From NCBI RefSeq assembly GCF_022354825.1, contig NZ_CP031168.1:1489501-1553500 (forward strand): DNA of 64,000 bases, read 5' to 3'. A model generated the notes under the pieces. That model did not search any database. It saw only the letters and a list, made by a program, of their open reading frames with translations, and was not told the DNA's origin. The translations under genes were made by a program, and so were the position numbers. This DNA is from Paenibacillus sp. H1-7 (GTDB taxonomy: Bacteria; Bacillota; Bacilli; Paenibacillales; NBRC-103111). Below, piece after piece: positions 51,092 through 58,591 of the stretch. Numbering within the stretch: position 1 is the first letter of the stretch; the number at the start of each line of letters is the position of its first letter.

Positions 51092-51512
51092 GCTTATAAA
51101 GAAACCCATGATATTGAAAATTCTGCAGATCCCCCGGTGGGGTACTTCCTTCCGGCCGTTGTTGTTATCAGGAATAATTTTTAACTTATCACACTTTCTA
51201 GAGGTCATTTCCCGATAACAAAGGCGGCCACTCCGTTCCTTCAGGAGATAGGATTGCAGCTATGCCCGCTTTTCGGGAGTTATGCCGAGTGGAGTGCTTG
51301 CTCCAAGCAGGCAAGAGTCCCAGCAATATAACAGGGAGCGGATGCTTCGCAAGGGAAGAATATAAGGGAATGGAACGTCCGGGAACGGGCGTTTTTTTTC
51401 TTGCATTGCTGCAGGTTCGATTAATGCATGGATATTGCTTTTGGACGAGGATTGTATAATCCTAGCATGTTTTGGACAGCCTCTTATATTAAGGGGAGGT
51501 TTTAAACCAAGT
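51092..51512. other. Gene-free leader region of the 3D-domain gene
   Basis: Between the thrS terminator and the next gene there is no convincing coding frame; a 65-codon frame at 51262 has no ribosome binding site. Several short inverted repeats between 51250 and 51370 (for example GCCCGC/TTCGGG) and a terminator-like hairpin at 51374-51398 (AACGTCC/GGGCGTT, eight T) suggest a structured leader RNA, but it matches no class I know. Confidence 0.45.
51374..51398 (+). terminator. Terminator-like hairpin in the leader
   Basis: AACGTCC pairs with GGGCGTT (one G-U pair) across GGAAC, followed by eight T, about 115 bases before the start codon of the 3D-domain gene. Confidence 0.6.
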
Positions 51513-52214
51513 ATGTTACCAAAAGCCGCAAGTCATGTGAAGTGGATCTGTTTCATTGCCGTTCTGTTAGGATTGTTCATGGCACTTGAACAAGAGCAGC
51601 AGTCGCTGGCTCAAGACAGTCTGGTCGATCATGGTCAGTGGAATGAGGCGTTACCGACATTGTCGCACCAAACGAATTCGAATCCAGGCAAGGCGCCGGG
51701 CAAGCAGCCCGATAACGGAGCAGCTAATCAGCAGGATGCGACAACAGTGTCGACTGTAAGACAGTCCGCAAATGTAAACAAGCAGAGCGACAAATATACG
51801 TTTCTACCGAATATGAAAAAAGACATTGCCAAATATACCGCTGTCGAAGTGGTCGCTACAGGGTATTATGCAGGCAAGGAGTCGACCGGTAAAAACCCCG
51901 GACATCCCGAGTACGGCGTTACGTTTTCCGGGATGAAGGTGCAGAGAGACCGGAATTCGTTTTCCACCATTGCAGCGGACCCGTCCGTGTTTCCTCTTGG
52001 AACGGTGCTGTGGATACCGGGCTACGGCTACGGAATCGTGGCAGATACGGGGAGTGCGATCAAGGGCAAACGCATCGATTTGTATTTTGAAACGAAGGAT
52101 CAGGTATACTCCGAATGGGGCAAGAAAACACTGAACGTGTTTATCGTCAAAAAGGGCGACGGGAAAATTACGAAAGCCATTTGGAGCCAGCTGGAAAACG
52201 AGATTTTGTTTTAA
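51513..52214 (+). CDS. Exported 3D-domain protein (YuiC/YocH-like)
   Basis: The product of 233 residues from the ATG at 51513 (AAGGGGAGG 13 bases upstream) has an N-terminal hydrophobic helix ([17 protein letters not shown]), a low-complexity Gln/Asn/Ser linker of about 75 residues, and a C-terminal 3D domain. The three aspartates of the 3D family appear in [28 protein letters not shown]. This double-psi beta-barrel is found in peptidoglycan lytic transglycosylases and Rpf/Sps relatives. It is likely a cell-wall enzyme, possibly for germination or growth. Confidence 0.85.
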   Translation: MLPKAASHVKWICFIAVLLGLFMALEQEQQSLAQDSLVDHGQWNEALPTLSHQTNSNPGKAPGKQPDNGAANQQDATTVSTVRQSANVNKQSDKYTFLPNMKKDIAKYTAVEVVATGYYAGKESTGKNPGHPEYGVTFSGMKVQRDRNSFSTIAADPSVFPLGTVLWIPGYGYGIVADTGSAIKGKRIDLYFETKDQVYSEWGKKTLNVFIVKKGDGKITKAIWSQLENEILF

Positions 52215-52277
52215 ACTTCCAACATAATTGCTGTTCACCCCACCCATAATAAGCTTGGAAGGGGAGGTGAATACATC

Positions 52278-52406
52278 ATGGCTAAGAACAAAAAACAAAA
52301 GCAGCAAAACGATACGGAATTTTCCCAAGAGGTTGTTGCTAAAAACGTGAAGCAAGCTGGGCAAAACAATGCAAATGAAGGTGCCAACAACAGTTCCAAA
52401 TACTAA
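52278..52406 (+). CDS. Gamma-type small acid-soluble spore protein (SASP)
   Basis: This 42-codon frame starts at an ATG 9 bases after GGGGAGGTG. The product begins AKNKKQKQQ and carries one copy of the gamma-SASP motif, NDTEFSQEVVAKNVKQAGQN, followed by an Asn/Ser-rich tail; Bacillus SspE has two such repeats around TEFASE. Gamma SASPs are amino-acid stores degraded at germination. The match to TEF-x-x-E-x-x-A-x-x-V-x-x-x-N-x-x-N and the small size make the call good, although it has only a single repeat. Confidence 0.8.
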   Translation: MAKNKKQKQQNDTEFSQEVVAKNVKQAGQNNANEGANNSSKY

Positions 52407-52427
52407 TTCAAACCGTTGAACGGTTGT

Positions 52428-52458
52428 AAGCTGGCGTATCATGATGCGCCGGCTTTTT
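52428..52458 (+). terminator. Terminator of the SASP gene
   Basis: AAGCTGGCG pairs with CGCCGGCTT (one G-U pair), followed by five T. Confidence 0.85.
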
Positions 52459-52651
52459 GTTATGCTGCGAATGAAGAAGACGGGTTACCCGTATATAAAT
52501 GTTTGGAAAGGTTACATAGAAAGCGGTATCAGCCCTAAAGATACCCTAATTATCATTTGCTTGCTGAAATTTATGGTTTTCAACTTGCTGCTTTTAGTGT
52601 AAAATATAAATATTGTTATAAATGTTAACATTAAAAGATAGGTGATGTCCC

Positions 52652-53032
52652 ATGTTAAATGCTTCGTGGACGGAGAGTATGAAACCGGTGAATCAACGAA
52701 AAGCAGCTGAAATATACCCTTTTCTAGAGGCGTATATCGCCCGCAAGGAAGAGCAGATCGCCGAAATGGAGCAAGGCATCGAGCGTTATGAGAAAAAACG
52801 GCTCATGGAAGAACGCAGCTATCAGTCGATGTCAGCTTTTCGCAGGATGTTTGCCGGAAGAAAGCCGGATCATCATTTGGCCGTCGAATATATCCACTAC
52901 GTGAAGAAGCCGATGGAACAGATCAGGCAGCTTCGGCTCGAATTGGAGAATGCGCGGACGATCATGAGCAGCAGCAAACCATCGGATTTTGTATCGATCA
53001 GCGACGATCTGGAAAAGGAAATCGGCATGTAG
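52652..53032 (+). CDS. Hypothetical coiled-coil protein
   Basis: The 126-residue soluble protein is mostly charged helix (KEEQIAEMEQGIERYEKKRLMEERSYQ, then KKPMEQIRQLRLELENARTIM), suggesting a helical hairpin. It has no Cys, no membrane segment, and no recognised family. AGGTGATG precedes the ATG. A terminator follows the stop. Confidence 0.6.
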   Translation: MLNASWTESMKPVNQRKAAEIYPFLEAYIARKEEQIAEMEQGIERYEKKRLMEERSYQSMSAFRRMFAGRKPDHHLAVEYIHYVKKPMEQIRQLRLELENARTIMSSSKPSDFVSISDDLEKEIGM

Positions 53033-53087
53033 CTGTAAGCATGCGGCGGATTCGTTCAGTTGGCTTCGGTAGGCAACGGCTCTTGAT

Positions 53088-53114
53088 AAAGCCGCTGCTG
53101 GCGGGGCTTTTTTT
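53088..53114 (+). terminator. Terminator after the coiled-coil gene
   Basis: AAAGCC pairs with GGCTTT around a short imperfect inner stem, followed by seven T. Confidence 0.75.
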
Positions 53115-53154
53115 GTTGTCTTCTAGTATCCGTTCGACTGGAAGCGACAATCTT

Positions 53155-53183
53155 TTGCTTTACGACAAAAAACTCGCTATAAT
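53155..53183 (+). promoter_or_regulatory. Promoter of the lipoprotein gene
   Basis: TTGCTT at 53155-53160, 17 bases, then a perfect TATAAT at 53178-53183, about 60 bases before the start codon. Confidence 0.75.
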
Positions 53184-53244
53184 AATGTCAGTCCGGCGGC
53201 TGCAGGCTCAATCTCTAAAGGATAATTGAAATAGGAGGGATTCG

Positions 53245-53718
53245 ATGAAGCGCCAAGTACTCATCGCAATATTTTGTCTTAGCTTAGTAGCAACTGCAAC
53301 TGCTTGTTCCAAATCTGCCGATCAGGCTGGAACAGCCAATCCAGGGAATACATCCACCCCGTCGCAAACACAAACACCGTCGCCGACGCCATCCGCTACG
53401 CCTACACCTGCACCAGGAACGGGGAACGGTGGAGGTGCAACGCCAACGGAAACTCCAAAACCGACGCCAACTCCTGTGGTGGCACCGCAAGGATCTAAAG
53501 ATCAGCCGGTTGTGAACAAGGATCAGTTCAAAAATGTTCAAATGGGCATGTCCTTTGCCGAAGTGGAAAAAACAATGGGCAAAATGGGCAAACTTATTAA
53601 CGAGTCCAAAAACGATGACGGCAGCACGCCTGCACAAACTTATGAATATAAATTCGAGGATGGCAGCTCGGTTAAAGTGACTTTTATCAACGGTAAAGTA
53701 ACTTCCAAATCAGGCTAA
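53245..53718 (+). CDS. Lipoprotein with Pro/Thr linker and SmpA/BLIP-like domain
   Basis: The 157-residue protein has a lipoprotein signal (KRQVLIAIFCLSLVATATAC), a linker of about 60 residues rich in Pro, Thr and Ser (PTPSATPTPAPGTGNGGG), and a C-terminal domain of about 65 residues: FKNVQMGMSFAEVEKTMGKMGKLI, YEYKFEDGSSVKVTFINGKVTSKSG. This pattern resembles the SmpA/OmlA or DUF3862/BLIP fold, with the family's MSFAEVE helix. In Gram-positives such lipoproteins have no known enzymatic role. AGGAGGGA precedes the ATG. Confidence 0.75.
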   Translation: MKRQVLIAIFCLSLVATATACSKSADQAGTANPGNTSTPSQTQTPSPTPSATPTPAPGTGNGGGATPTETPKPTPTPVVAPQGSKDQPVVNKDQFKNVQMGMSFAEVEKTMGKMGKLINESKNDDGSTPAQTYEYKFEDGSSVKVTFINGKVTSKSG

Positions 53719-53731
53719 TGCCGAAAAACTT

Positions 53732-53786
53732 AAAAGGGCCATTCTCCTCAACAGAGTGTCTGTTGAGGAGAATGGCCCTTTTTTTG
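53732..53786. terminator. Exceptionally long bidirectional terminator
   Basis: A perfect 24-bp stem (53732-53755 with 53759-53782; arms contain CCATTCTCCTCAACAGA) with a three-base loop GTG lies between converging genes, flanked by A-run and T-run. Confidence 0.93.
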
Positions 53787-53824
53787 CTTGTTTTTTGAGT
53801 GATTAAGGTTGGGAACGCGGGTAT

Positions 53825-55117
53825 TTAGCGGCCTTTCAGCTTTTTCAGTTCAATGAAATCGTGCTCCTGGCTGTAGGCAGGGACGCCATGAATACCTACG
53901 TCCAGTCCGACAAGCTCTTCGTCCCGGCTTACCCGTACGGGTACTAAGCGATTAATAAGCTTCAAGCTTAACCATGTGATGAAAAAGCCCCATATTGAGA
54001 CGGTTATCAAGCCGAGCAGCTGAACGCTTAGCAGATTCCAGCCTCCGCCGTACAGCAAGCCGCTGTAGCCTTGGCCTACTCCTTCTGCCAGCTCAGGCTG
54101 CGCGAACAAGCCTACGGCCAGGGTGCCGATGCTGCCGCTGACGCCATGAACGGCGAAAGCTCCGACCGGATCGTCGATTCGTTTGGACTCAAGAAACTCG
54201 GTTGCAAAAACCATGGCAATACCGCAAATCGCTCCGATCAATATGGCTGCCGCATCGCTTACGAAGGCACAACCGGCCGTAATTCCGACCAGTCCTGCCA
54301 GCGAGCCGTTGATAACCATCGGAGGGTCCGCTTTGCGGTAGCGCAGCATAGTGAACAGGATACATGACGCCCCGCCGGCGGCTGCAGCCAGCATAGTCGT
54401 GACGGCGATATGACCGATCGAGCTGTTTGTAGCGCTAAGGGTACTTCCCGAGTTGAAGCCGAACCAGCCGAACCACAAAATAAACGCTCCGACGGAAGCA
54501 AGCGGAAGATTCGAGGGCGGAACGATGTTCGGGGTCCCATTATCCGCAAATTTCCCGATTCGGGGACCGATGAACAGCGCTGCGGCCAGAGCCGAGAAGC
54601 CTCCCATCGCGTGAATGACGGCGGATCCCGCGAAATCGATCATTCCCATGCTCCCGAGCCATCCTCCGACACTCCAGACCCAATGGCCGGCAATAGGGTA
54701 AATAAGCCCTGTCATAGCAATCGTATATAAAATATAAGCATGGAAATTAATTCGCTCGGCTACCGCTCCGGAGACGATCGAAATGACGGCGATGACGAAT
54801 GCGCATTGGAATAGCCAGTACGTATCATTGGAGATGGACAGACTAATGTGTGTTAGGTCTCCTCCCATCATAAAGCCGCTTGTGCCGATCAAACCGGAAA
54901 CGTCTTTGCCGTACATGAGTCCAAAGCCGATAAAATAAAAGACAAGTGCTCCGAAGGTAATATCGACAAATACTTTCATAATGATACTGACGGCATTTTT
55001 TTGCCTTACAAAACCCGCTTCCAGCAAGGCAAAGCCGCCTTCCATCAACAATATCATCGCGGCCGTCAGCACTACCCAAATCGTATCCAGGCCACTAGAC
55101 AAAGCGGTTAAATCCAT
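53825..55117 (-). CDS. amt: Ammonium transporter (Amt family)
   Basis: The ATG at 55117 lies 8 bases after AAGGGAG; the longer frame from 55153 starts upstream of that site. The 430-residue protein has about eleven membrane helices with Amt motifs: DTIWVVLTAAMILLMEGGFALLEAGFVR, IHAMGGFSALAAALF, WFGWFGFNSGS, and VHGVSGSIGTLAVGLF with a conserved pore histidine. No glnK/nrgB gene follows, unlike many Amt operons. A GlnR/TnrA-like box at 55202-55218 suggests nitrogen control. Confidence 0.95.
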   Translation of the reverse strand: MDLTALSSGLDTIWVVLTAAMILLMEGGFALLEAGFVRQKNAVSIIMKVFVDITFGALVFYFIGFGLMYGKDVSGLIGTSGFMMGGDLTHISLSISNDTYWLFQCAFVIAVISIVSGAVAERINFHAYILYTIAMTGLIYPIAGHWVWSVGGWLGSMGMIDFAGSAVIHAMGGFSALAAALFIGPRIGKFADNGTPNIVPPSNLPLASVGAFILWFGWFGFNSGSTLSATNSSIGHIAVTTMLAAAAGGASCILFTMLRYRKADPPMVINGSLAGLVGITAGCAFVSDAAAILIGAICGIAMVFATEFLESKRIDDPVGAFAVHGVSGSIGTLAVGLFAQPELAEGVGQGYSGLLYGGGWNLLSVQLLGLITVSIWGFFITWLSLKLINRLVPVRVSRDEELVGLDVGIHGVPAYSQEHDFIELKKLKGR

Positions 55118-55201
55118 CGTTTCAACTCCCTTACCCCATACGATATGATCCATTCACGCCACTCATTATACGGTTGCAATGATAGTTATGTCAACGAATT
55201 A

Positions 55202-55218
55202 CGTAAGATATAGTAACA
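55202..55218 (-). promoter_or_regulatory. GlnR/TnrA-like box upstream of amt
   Basis: Reading toward amt the site is TGTTACTATATCTTACG, which matches TGTNA-N7-TNACA except for the last base. Confidence 0.65.
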
Positions 55219-55308
55219 TTATTTGAGCATTATTCGTTTTTGGGATTTGGGATAATTTTTGCAATAGGGGCTCATTCTATTACTAAAACATCTCAGGAGG
55301 CCTGACGG

Positions 55309-55725
55309 ATGATTCCTTTGGATTCGAGCCTGGTAAACCGTGAAGAAGCGTTTGATCAGATGCGCAATTATTTACAGCCTTATCAATTTTCGCTTGGCGG
55401 CAATTGGGAGTATGATCATGGTTATTTTGACCGGGCGTTGGACGACGATAACAAAGTATGGCTCCGCCTTCCGTTTAATGTGACCCACGGCGTATTGGAT
55501 GGGGATACGGACGCAACCGACGCGATTATCCGATTCGGAACGCCGTTTGTATTGAAGCACTTATATAATGAAGGGCTTGACCGGGAAGCACGTATCAATA
55601 CGGTTGGAGCTCTGGTCGACCAATTCCAGGAGCCCGTCGATAAAGATGCTCCTGTTGGTGATCCTTGGGTGGATAAGGCGAAAAAGGTCTTGCGACAAGT
55701 AGAGGAGGGGTCAATCCCCAGTTAA
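55309..55725 (+). CDS. YugN-like family protein
   Basis: The 138-residue soluble protein matches the YugN family: YQFSLGGNWEYDHGYFDRALDD, VWLRLPFNVTHGVLDG, RFGTPFVLKHLYNEGLD, and FQEPVDKDAPVGDPWVDKAKKVL. The biochemical role of YugN is unknown. AGGAGG precedes the ATG. Its TAA stop codon shares bases with the first copy of the structured repeat that follows. Confidence 0.9.
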   Translation: MIPLDSSLVNREEAFDQMRNYLQPYQFSLGGNWEYDHGYFDRALDDDNKVWLRLPFNVTHGVLDGDTDATDAIIRFGTPFVLKHLYNEGLDREARINTVGALVDQFQEPVDKDAPVGDPWVDKAKKVLRQVEEGSIPS

Positions 55726-55854
55726 TCAATCCCCCCACCCCCCCCTTACTCTTAAGGGGGGCCCGGGCGCTGGCGCCCCTGGACCCCGCAAAAAGTTGGT
55801 GGAGGGAGAGGACGTTGGCGACTTCGAAGGTACATAGGTGGGAGGAACGCGTCG

Positions 55855-55891
55855 GTCCGGACCGCTTTGCTAAAGCAAAGGCTGTCCGGAC
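55855..55891 (+). other. Hairpin A, copy 1 (copy 2 at 56259-56295)
   Basis: GTCCGGAC pairs with GTCCGGAC; inside it CTTTGC pairs with GCAAAG around TAAA. Flanks are CGCGTCG and ACACGCTTG. Confidence 0.8.
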
Positions 55892-55957
55892 ACGCTTGCC
55901 AGTAGTGCGGGAACGGGCTGGGGCTGGAAGTGAAGCGGCACGGTTGGGATCGCGTTC

Positions 55958-55996
55958 GTCCAGAGGCTGCTTTGCTGCGCAAAGTTTGCTCTGGAC
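55958..55996 (+). other. Hairpin B, copy 1 (copy 2 at 56362-56400)
   Basis: GTCCAGAG pairs with CTCTGGAC; inside it CTTTGC pairs with GCAAAG around TGC. Flanks are CGCGTTC and ACACGCTTG, as in hairpin A. Confidence 0.8.
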
Positions 55997-56057
55997 ACGC
56001 TTGACGTTGGAGCAAAAATTAAAACATGAAAACACAAAACCCTCGTTCGAAGGTCTG

Positions 56058-56106
56058 TTTAATAAGAAAGGCTTTGGTCTTCCCAACCAAAGTCTTTCTT
56101 ATTAAA
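56058..56106 (+). other. Hairpin C, copy 1 (copy 2 at 56462-56510)
   Basis: An arm of 21 bases beginning TTTAATAAGAAAGG pairs with its complement ending CTTTCTTATTAAA, broken only by one G-U pair in both copies. Copy 2 gains one extra base pair next to the loop. Confidence 0.85.
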
Positions 56107-56525
56107 TGCGCTTCTCTCTCGTCGGCTGATCAATCCCCCCACCCCCCCTTACTCTTAAGGGGGGCCCCGGGCGCTGGCGCCCCTGGACCCCGCAAAGGTT
56201 GGTGGAGGGAGAAGGCGTTGGCGACTTCGAAGTGACGTTGGGTGGGAGGAACGCGTCGGTCCGGACCGCTTTGCTAAAGCAAAGGCCGTCCGGACACGCT
56301 TGCCAGTAGTGCGGGAACGGGCTGGGGCTGGGAGTGAAGCGGCACGGTTGGGAGCGCGTTCGTCCAGATGCTGCTTTGCTGCGCAAAGTGAGCTCTGGAC
56401 ACGCTTGACGTTAGTGCAAACATTAAAACATGAAAACACAAAACCCTCGTTCGAAAGTCTATTTAATAAGAAAGGCTTTGGTCTTCCCGACCAAAGTCTT
56501 TCTTATTAAATGCGCTTCTCTCTCG

Positions 56526-56778
56526 CAAGAATATGCTTCTCTATCGTGCCGCGTACCTATGAGTACTAGCCCGTTCCCGCACTCATGGAAACGTGTACCC
56601 TTTCTCTTTGCGAGGCAAAGCGAAAGGGTACGGACGCGATCCCACCACTAGCCCCCACATCGAAGTAACCCAGCGTAACTCCAACTCCAACTTACGGGGT
56701 CCAGGGGCGTAGCGCCCGGGGGCCCCCCTTGAGAGCAAGGGGGGGGATGGGGGGATTGATTCTTATGGGGGGATTGAT
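56526..56778 (-). repeat. Inverted, diverged partial copy of the 404-bp unit
   Basis: The end 56695-56760 is the reverse complement of the head of copies 1 and 2 (CGGGGTCCAGGGGCG through GGGGGGATTGAT), and a further GGGGGGATTGAT follows at 56767-56778. Inside, 56595-56631 is a hairpin-A-type element whose outer stem GTACCCTTTC/GAAAGGGTAC differs completely from copy 1 but whose inner CTTTGC/GCAAAG is identical. Confidence 0.8.
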
Positions 56779-56893
56779 TTTAGTCTCAATTTATTTAATT
56801 TTAAGGTTTCTTTAAGGTTACTTAGGCAATATATAGTCAAGGATAGCAAGTAACAATAATTCGTTGAAGCCTTGTGAATGGGAGGGTTCTTAT

Positions 56894-58462
56894 ATGGAAG
56901 ACAACAAAAAAGAGAATGATGATTTCTATCGCCGTCAGGATGGCGATTCCAATGATACAACGTCCCGGGAGACCAAAGCGGAGCCCGGCGAATCGAAGCA
57001 GGAGCGGCCTTCTTACTATTACTCTTACGGACCTTATAACTCAGCTATGAATAATGAGGAATCGGCAGCCGCACATAATGCGGGAAATACCCAAGAGGAT
57101 GTAGCTGTTGAAATGACCCCTCCGAAGCCGGTTCGTACGTTCTCTTACAACGGATCGGACAACGGCGCACAGGATCCGATGAGAAACTGGCAGTTCGAGC
57201 AGCCGAAAAAACGGGGTTCTTCCCTTAAAAGCACATTTATCGCCTTTTTGGCCGGAGCTGTTGTAGTCGGAAGCTTGATGTTCGCCTCGGACCGAATGAA
57301 TCTGTTCACTGGAACAAAAGGTGTTATGAACAGCGGAGCGGGATCGTCTTCGGCTTCATCCTCCGGCTCGACAGGCAGCGGAGCCGTCAAGCCGACCGCT
57401 CTAAGCATGGGCAGACCGGATAACATCGCACAAATTGCAGAGCAATCCGGACCGGCCGTAGTCAAGATCGAGACCAAGGTCAAATCCAAGGCGACGAGCC
57501 GCGGCAACTCCTTGTTCGACGATCCGTTCTTCCGTCAATTTTTCGGCGATGAAATGCCTAATCAGCAAAAACCGAAGAGCAACACGGACCAGCTGGTGCC
57601 GGGAGGTATGGGAACCGGGTTTATTTTTGAAAAATCCGGCTACATCTTGACGAACGAGCACGTAATCGACGGTGCGGACGAAATCTGGGTTACGGTGCAG
57701 GGCTTCGAGGAGCCGTTCAAAGCTACGTTGCTGGGCAACAGCTATGACCTCGACTTGGCCGCTCTGAAGATTGAGCCGAAGGACGGCAAAGAATTCCCAT
57801 GGCTGCCGCTCGGCAAAGCGGAAGATACGAACGTCGGTGACTGGGTAGTGGCTATCGGTAACCCTTACGGCTTCGACCATACAGTAACTGTCGGGGTGCT
57901 GAGCGCCAAAGAACGTCCGATCTCGATTCCGGACAGCCAAGGAACCCGTAACTACAAGCATTTGCTGCAAACCGACGCTTCCATTAACCCGGGGAATTCC
58001 GGCGGACCGCTTCTTAACCTGAACGGGGAAGTTATCGGAATCAATACCGCGGTTAGCGCACAGGCGCAAGGGATCGGTTTTGCGATTCCGACCAGCACGA
58101 TTTCGAGCGTCTTGGATAATTTGAAAAATAACGTGAAAATTCCGAAAGAACCGGCTCCATTCATTGGCGTGACGCTTGCTCCTATCGACAAGGAGTGGGT
58201 GAGCGAGCTGAAGCTGGAAAACACGGAAGGCGCGATCGTCTCCGATGTCGTTCGCAAGAGCCCTGCATTCAAAGCCGGCATCAGACCCTATGACGTCATT
58301 GTGGAAGTAAATGGGGTCAAGGCCAAAACGACAGCCGAAGTACAGTCTAAGATCCAGGCGTTGAAGGTGAACGAAAAAGCGACTTTGGGTGTTATGCGCG
58401 ACGGCAAAAAAGAGTCGATCACAGTTACCATCGGTGATAAAAACGCAGAGACGACCGAATAA
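56894..58462 (+). CDS. HtrA/DegP-type membrane-anchored serine protease
   Basis: The 522-residue protein starts at the ATG at 56894, with GGGAGGG 7 bases upstream. It has an acidic cytosolic region of about 100 residues, one membrane helix (STFIAFLAGAVVVGSLMFA), a Gly/Ser linker, a trypsin-like domain with the triad H256 (TNEHVIDG), D287 (YDLDLAALKI) and S369 (GNSGGPL), and a C-terminal PDZ domain from about 425. HtrA proteases degrade misfolded proteins outside the membrane. A two-component system follows, as Bacillus htrB lies beside cssRS. Confidence 0.95.
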   Translation: MEDNKKENDDFYRRQDGDSNDTTSRETKAEPGESKQERPSYYYSYGPYNSAMNNEESAAAHNAGNTQEDVAVEMTPPKPVRTFSYNGSDNGAQDPMRNWQFEQPKKRGSSLKSTFIAFLAGAVVVGSLMFASDRMNLFTGTKGVMNSGAGSSSASSSGSTGSGAVKPTALSMGRPDNIAQIAEQSGPAVVKIETKVKSKATSRGNSLFDDPFFRQFFGDEMPNQQKPKSNTDQLVPGGMGTGFIFEKSGYILTNEHVIDGADEIWVTVQGFEEPFKATLLGNSYDLDLAALKIEPKDGKEFPWLPLGKAEDTNVGDWVVAIGNPYGFDHTVTVGVLSAKERPISIPDSQGTRNYKHLLQTDASINPGNSGGPLLNLNGEVIGINTAVSAQAQGIGFAIPTSTISSVLDNLKNNVKIPKEPAPFIGVTLAPIDKEWVSELKLENTEGAIVSDVVRKSPAFKAGIRPYDVIVEVNGVKAKTTAEVQSKIQALKVNEKATLGVMRDGKKESITVTIGDKNAETTE

Positions 58463-58500
58463 CTATAGTAAATAGAAAAAGGTTAGAGCAAGGTACAAAC

Positions 58501-58542
58501 AAGAAGTAGAGCGAATCGTTTCGTGAAGCTCTGCTTCTTTTT
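58501..58542 (+). terminator. Terminator of htrA
   Basis: AAGAAGTAGAGC pairs with GCTCTGCTTCTT (one G-U pair), followed by five T. The T-run overlaps the -35 of the next promoter. Confidence 0.88.
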
Positions 58543-58570
58543 GTATCCGGAGGCACGAATTTGATACAAT
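58541..58570 (+). promoter_or_regulatory. Promoter of the two-component system
   Basis: TTGTAT at 58541-58546 and an extended -10, TGATACAAT (58562-58570), with 18 bases before TACAAT. Confidence 0.6.
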
Positions 58571-58591
58571 ACGGATAAGGTGGTGTTGCGA

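Larger units (their letters stand above)
55725..56525 (+). repeat. Tandem 404-bp direct repeat (two copies) with hairpins
   Basis: Copy 1 starts at 55725 and copy 2 at 56129, each beginning ATCAATCCCCCC and ending near GCGCTTCTCTCTCG. Similarity is high across the full 404 bases. Each copy holds a GC-rich head with CCCCCCTTA/TAAGGGGGG and GGGCGC/GCGCCC stems, hairpin A, hairpin B, a short CCTCGTTCGAAGG segment and a long hairpin C. No coding frame here has a ribosome binding site or protein-like composition. It does not match an IS, rRNA or known riboswitch that I recognise. Confidence 0.92.

Noticed and set aside
51240..51400. Possible c-di-AMP (ydaO) riboswitch before the 3D-domain gene
   Set aside because: The gene type fits, but the required core phrases such as CCGAATCC and GGGGAACC are missing. 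It is kept only as an unclassified structured leader.
51262..51459. 65-codon frame beginning MPAFREL
   Set aside because: It has no ribosome binding site, runs across a terminator-like hairpin and shows no protein-like conservation pattern.
55595..56651. Several 60-160 codon frames in the structured repeat block
   Set aside because: They repeat because the DNA repeats, read through hairpins and C/G-runs, and none has a ribosome binding site. The conserved property is base pairing rather than a reading frame.
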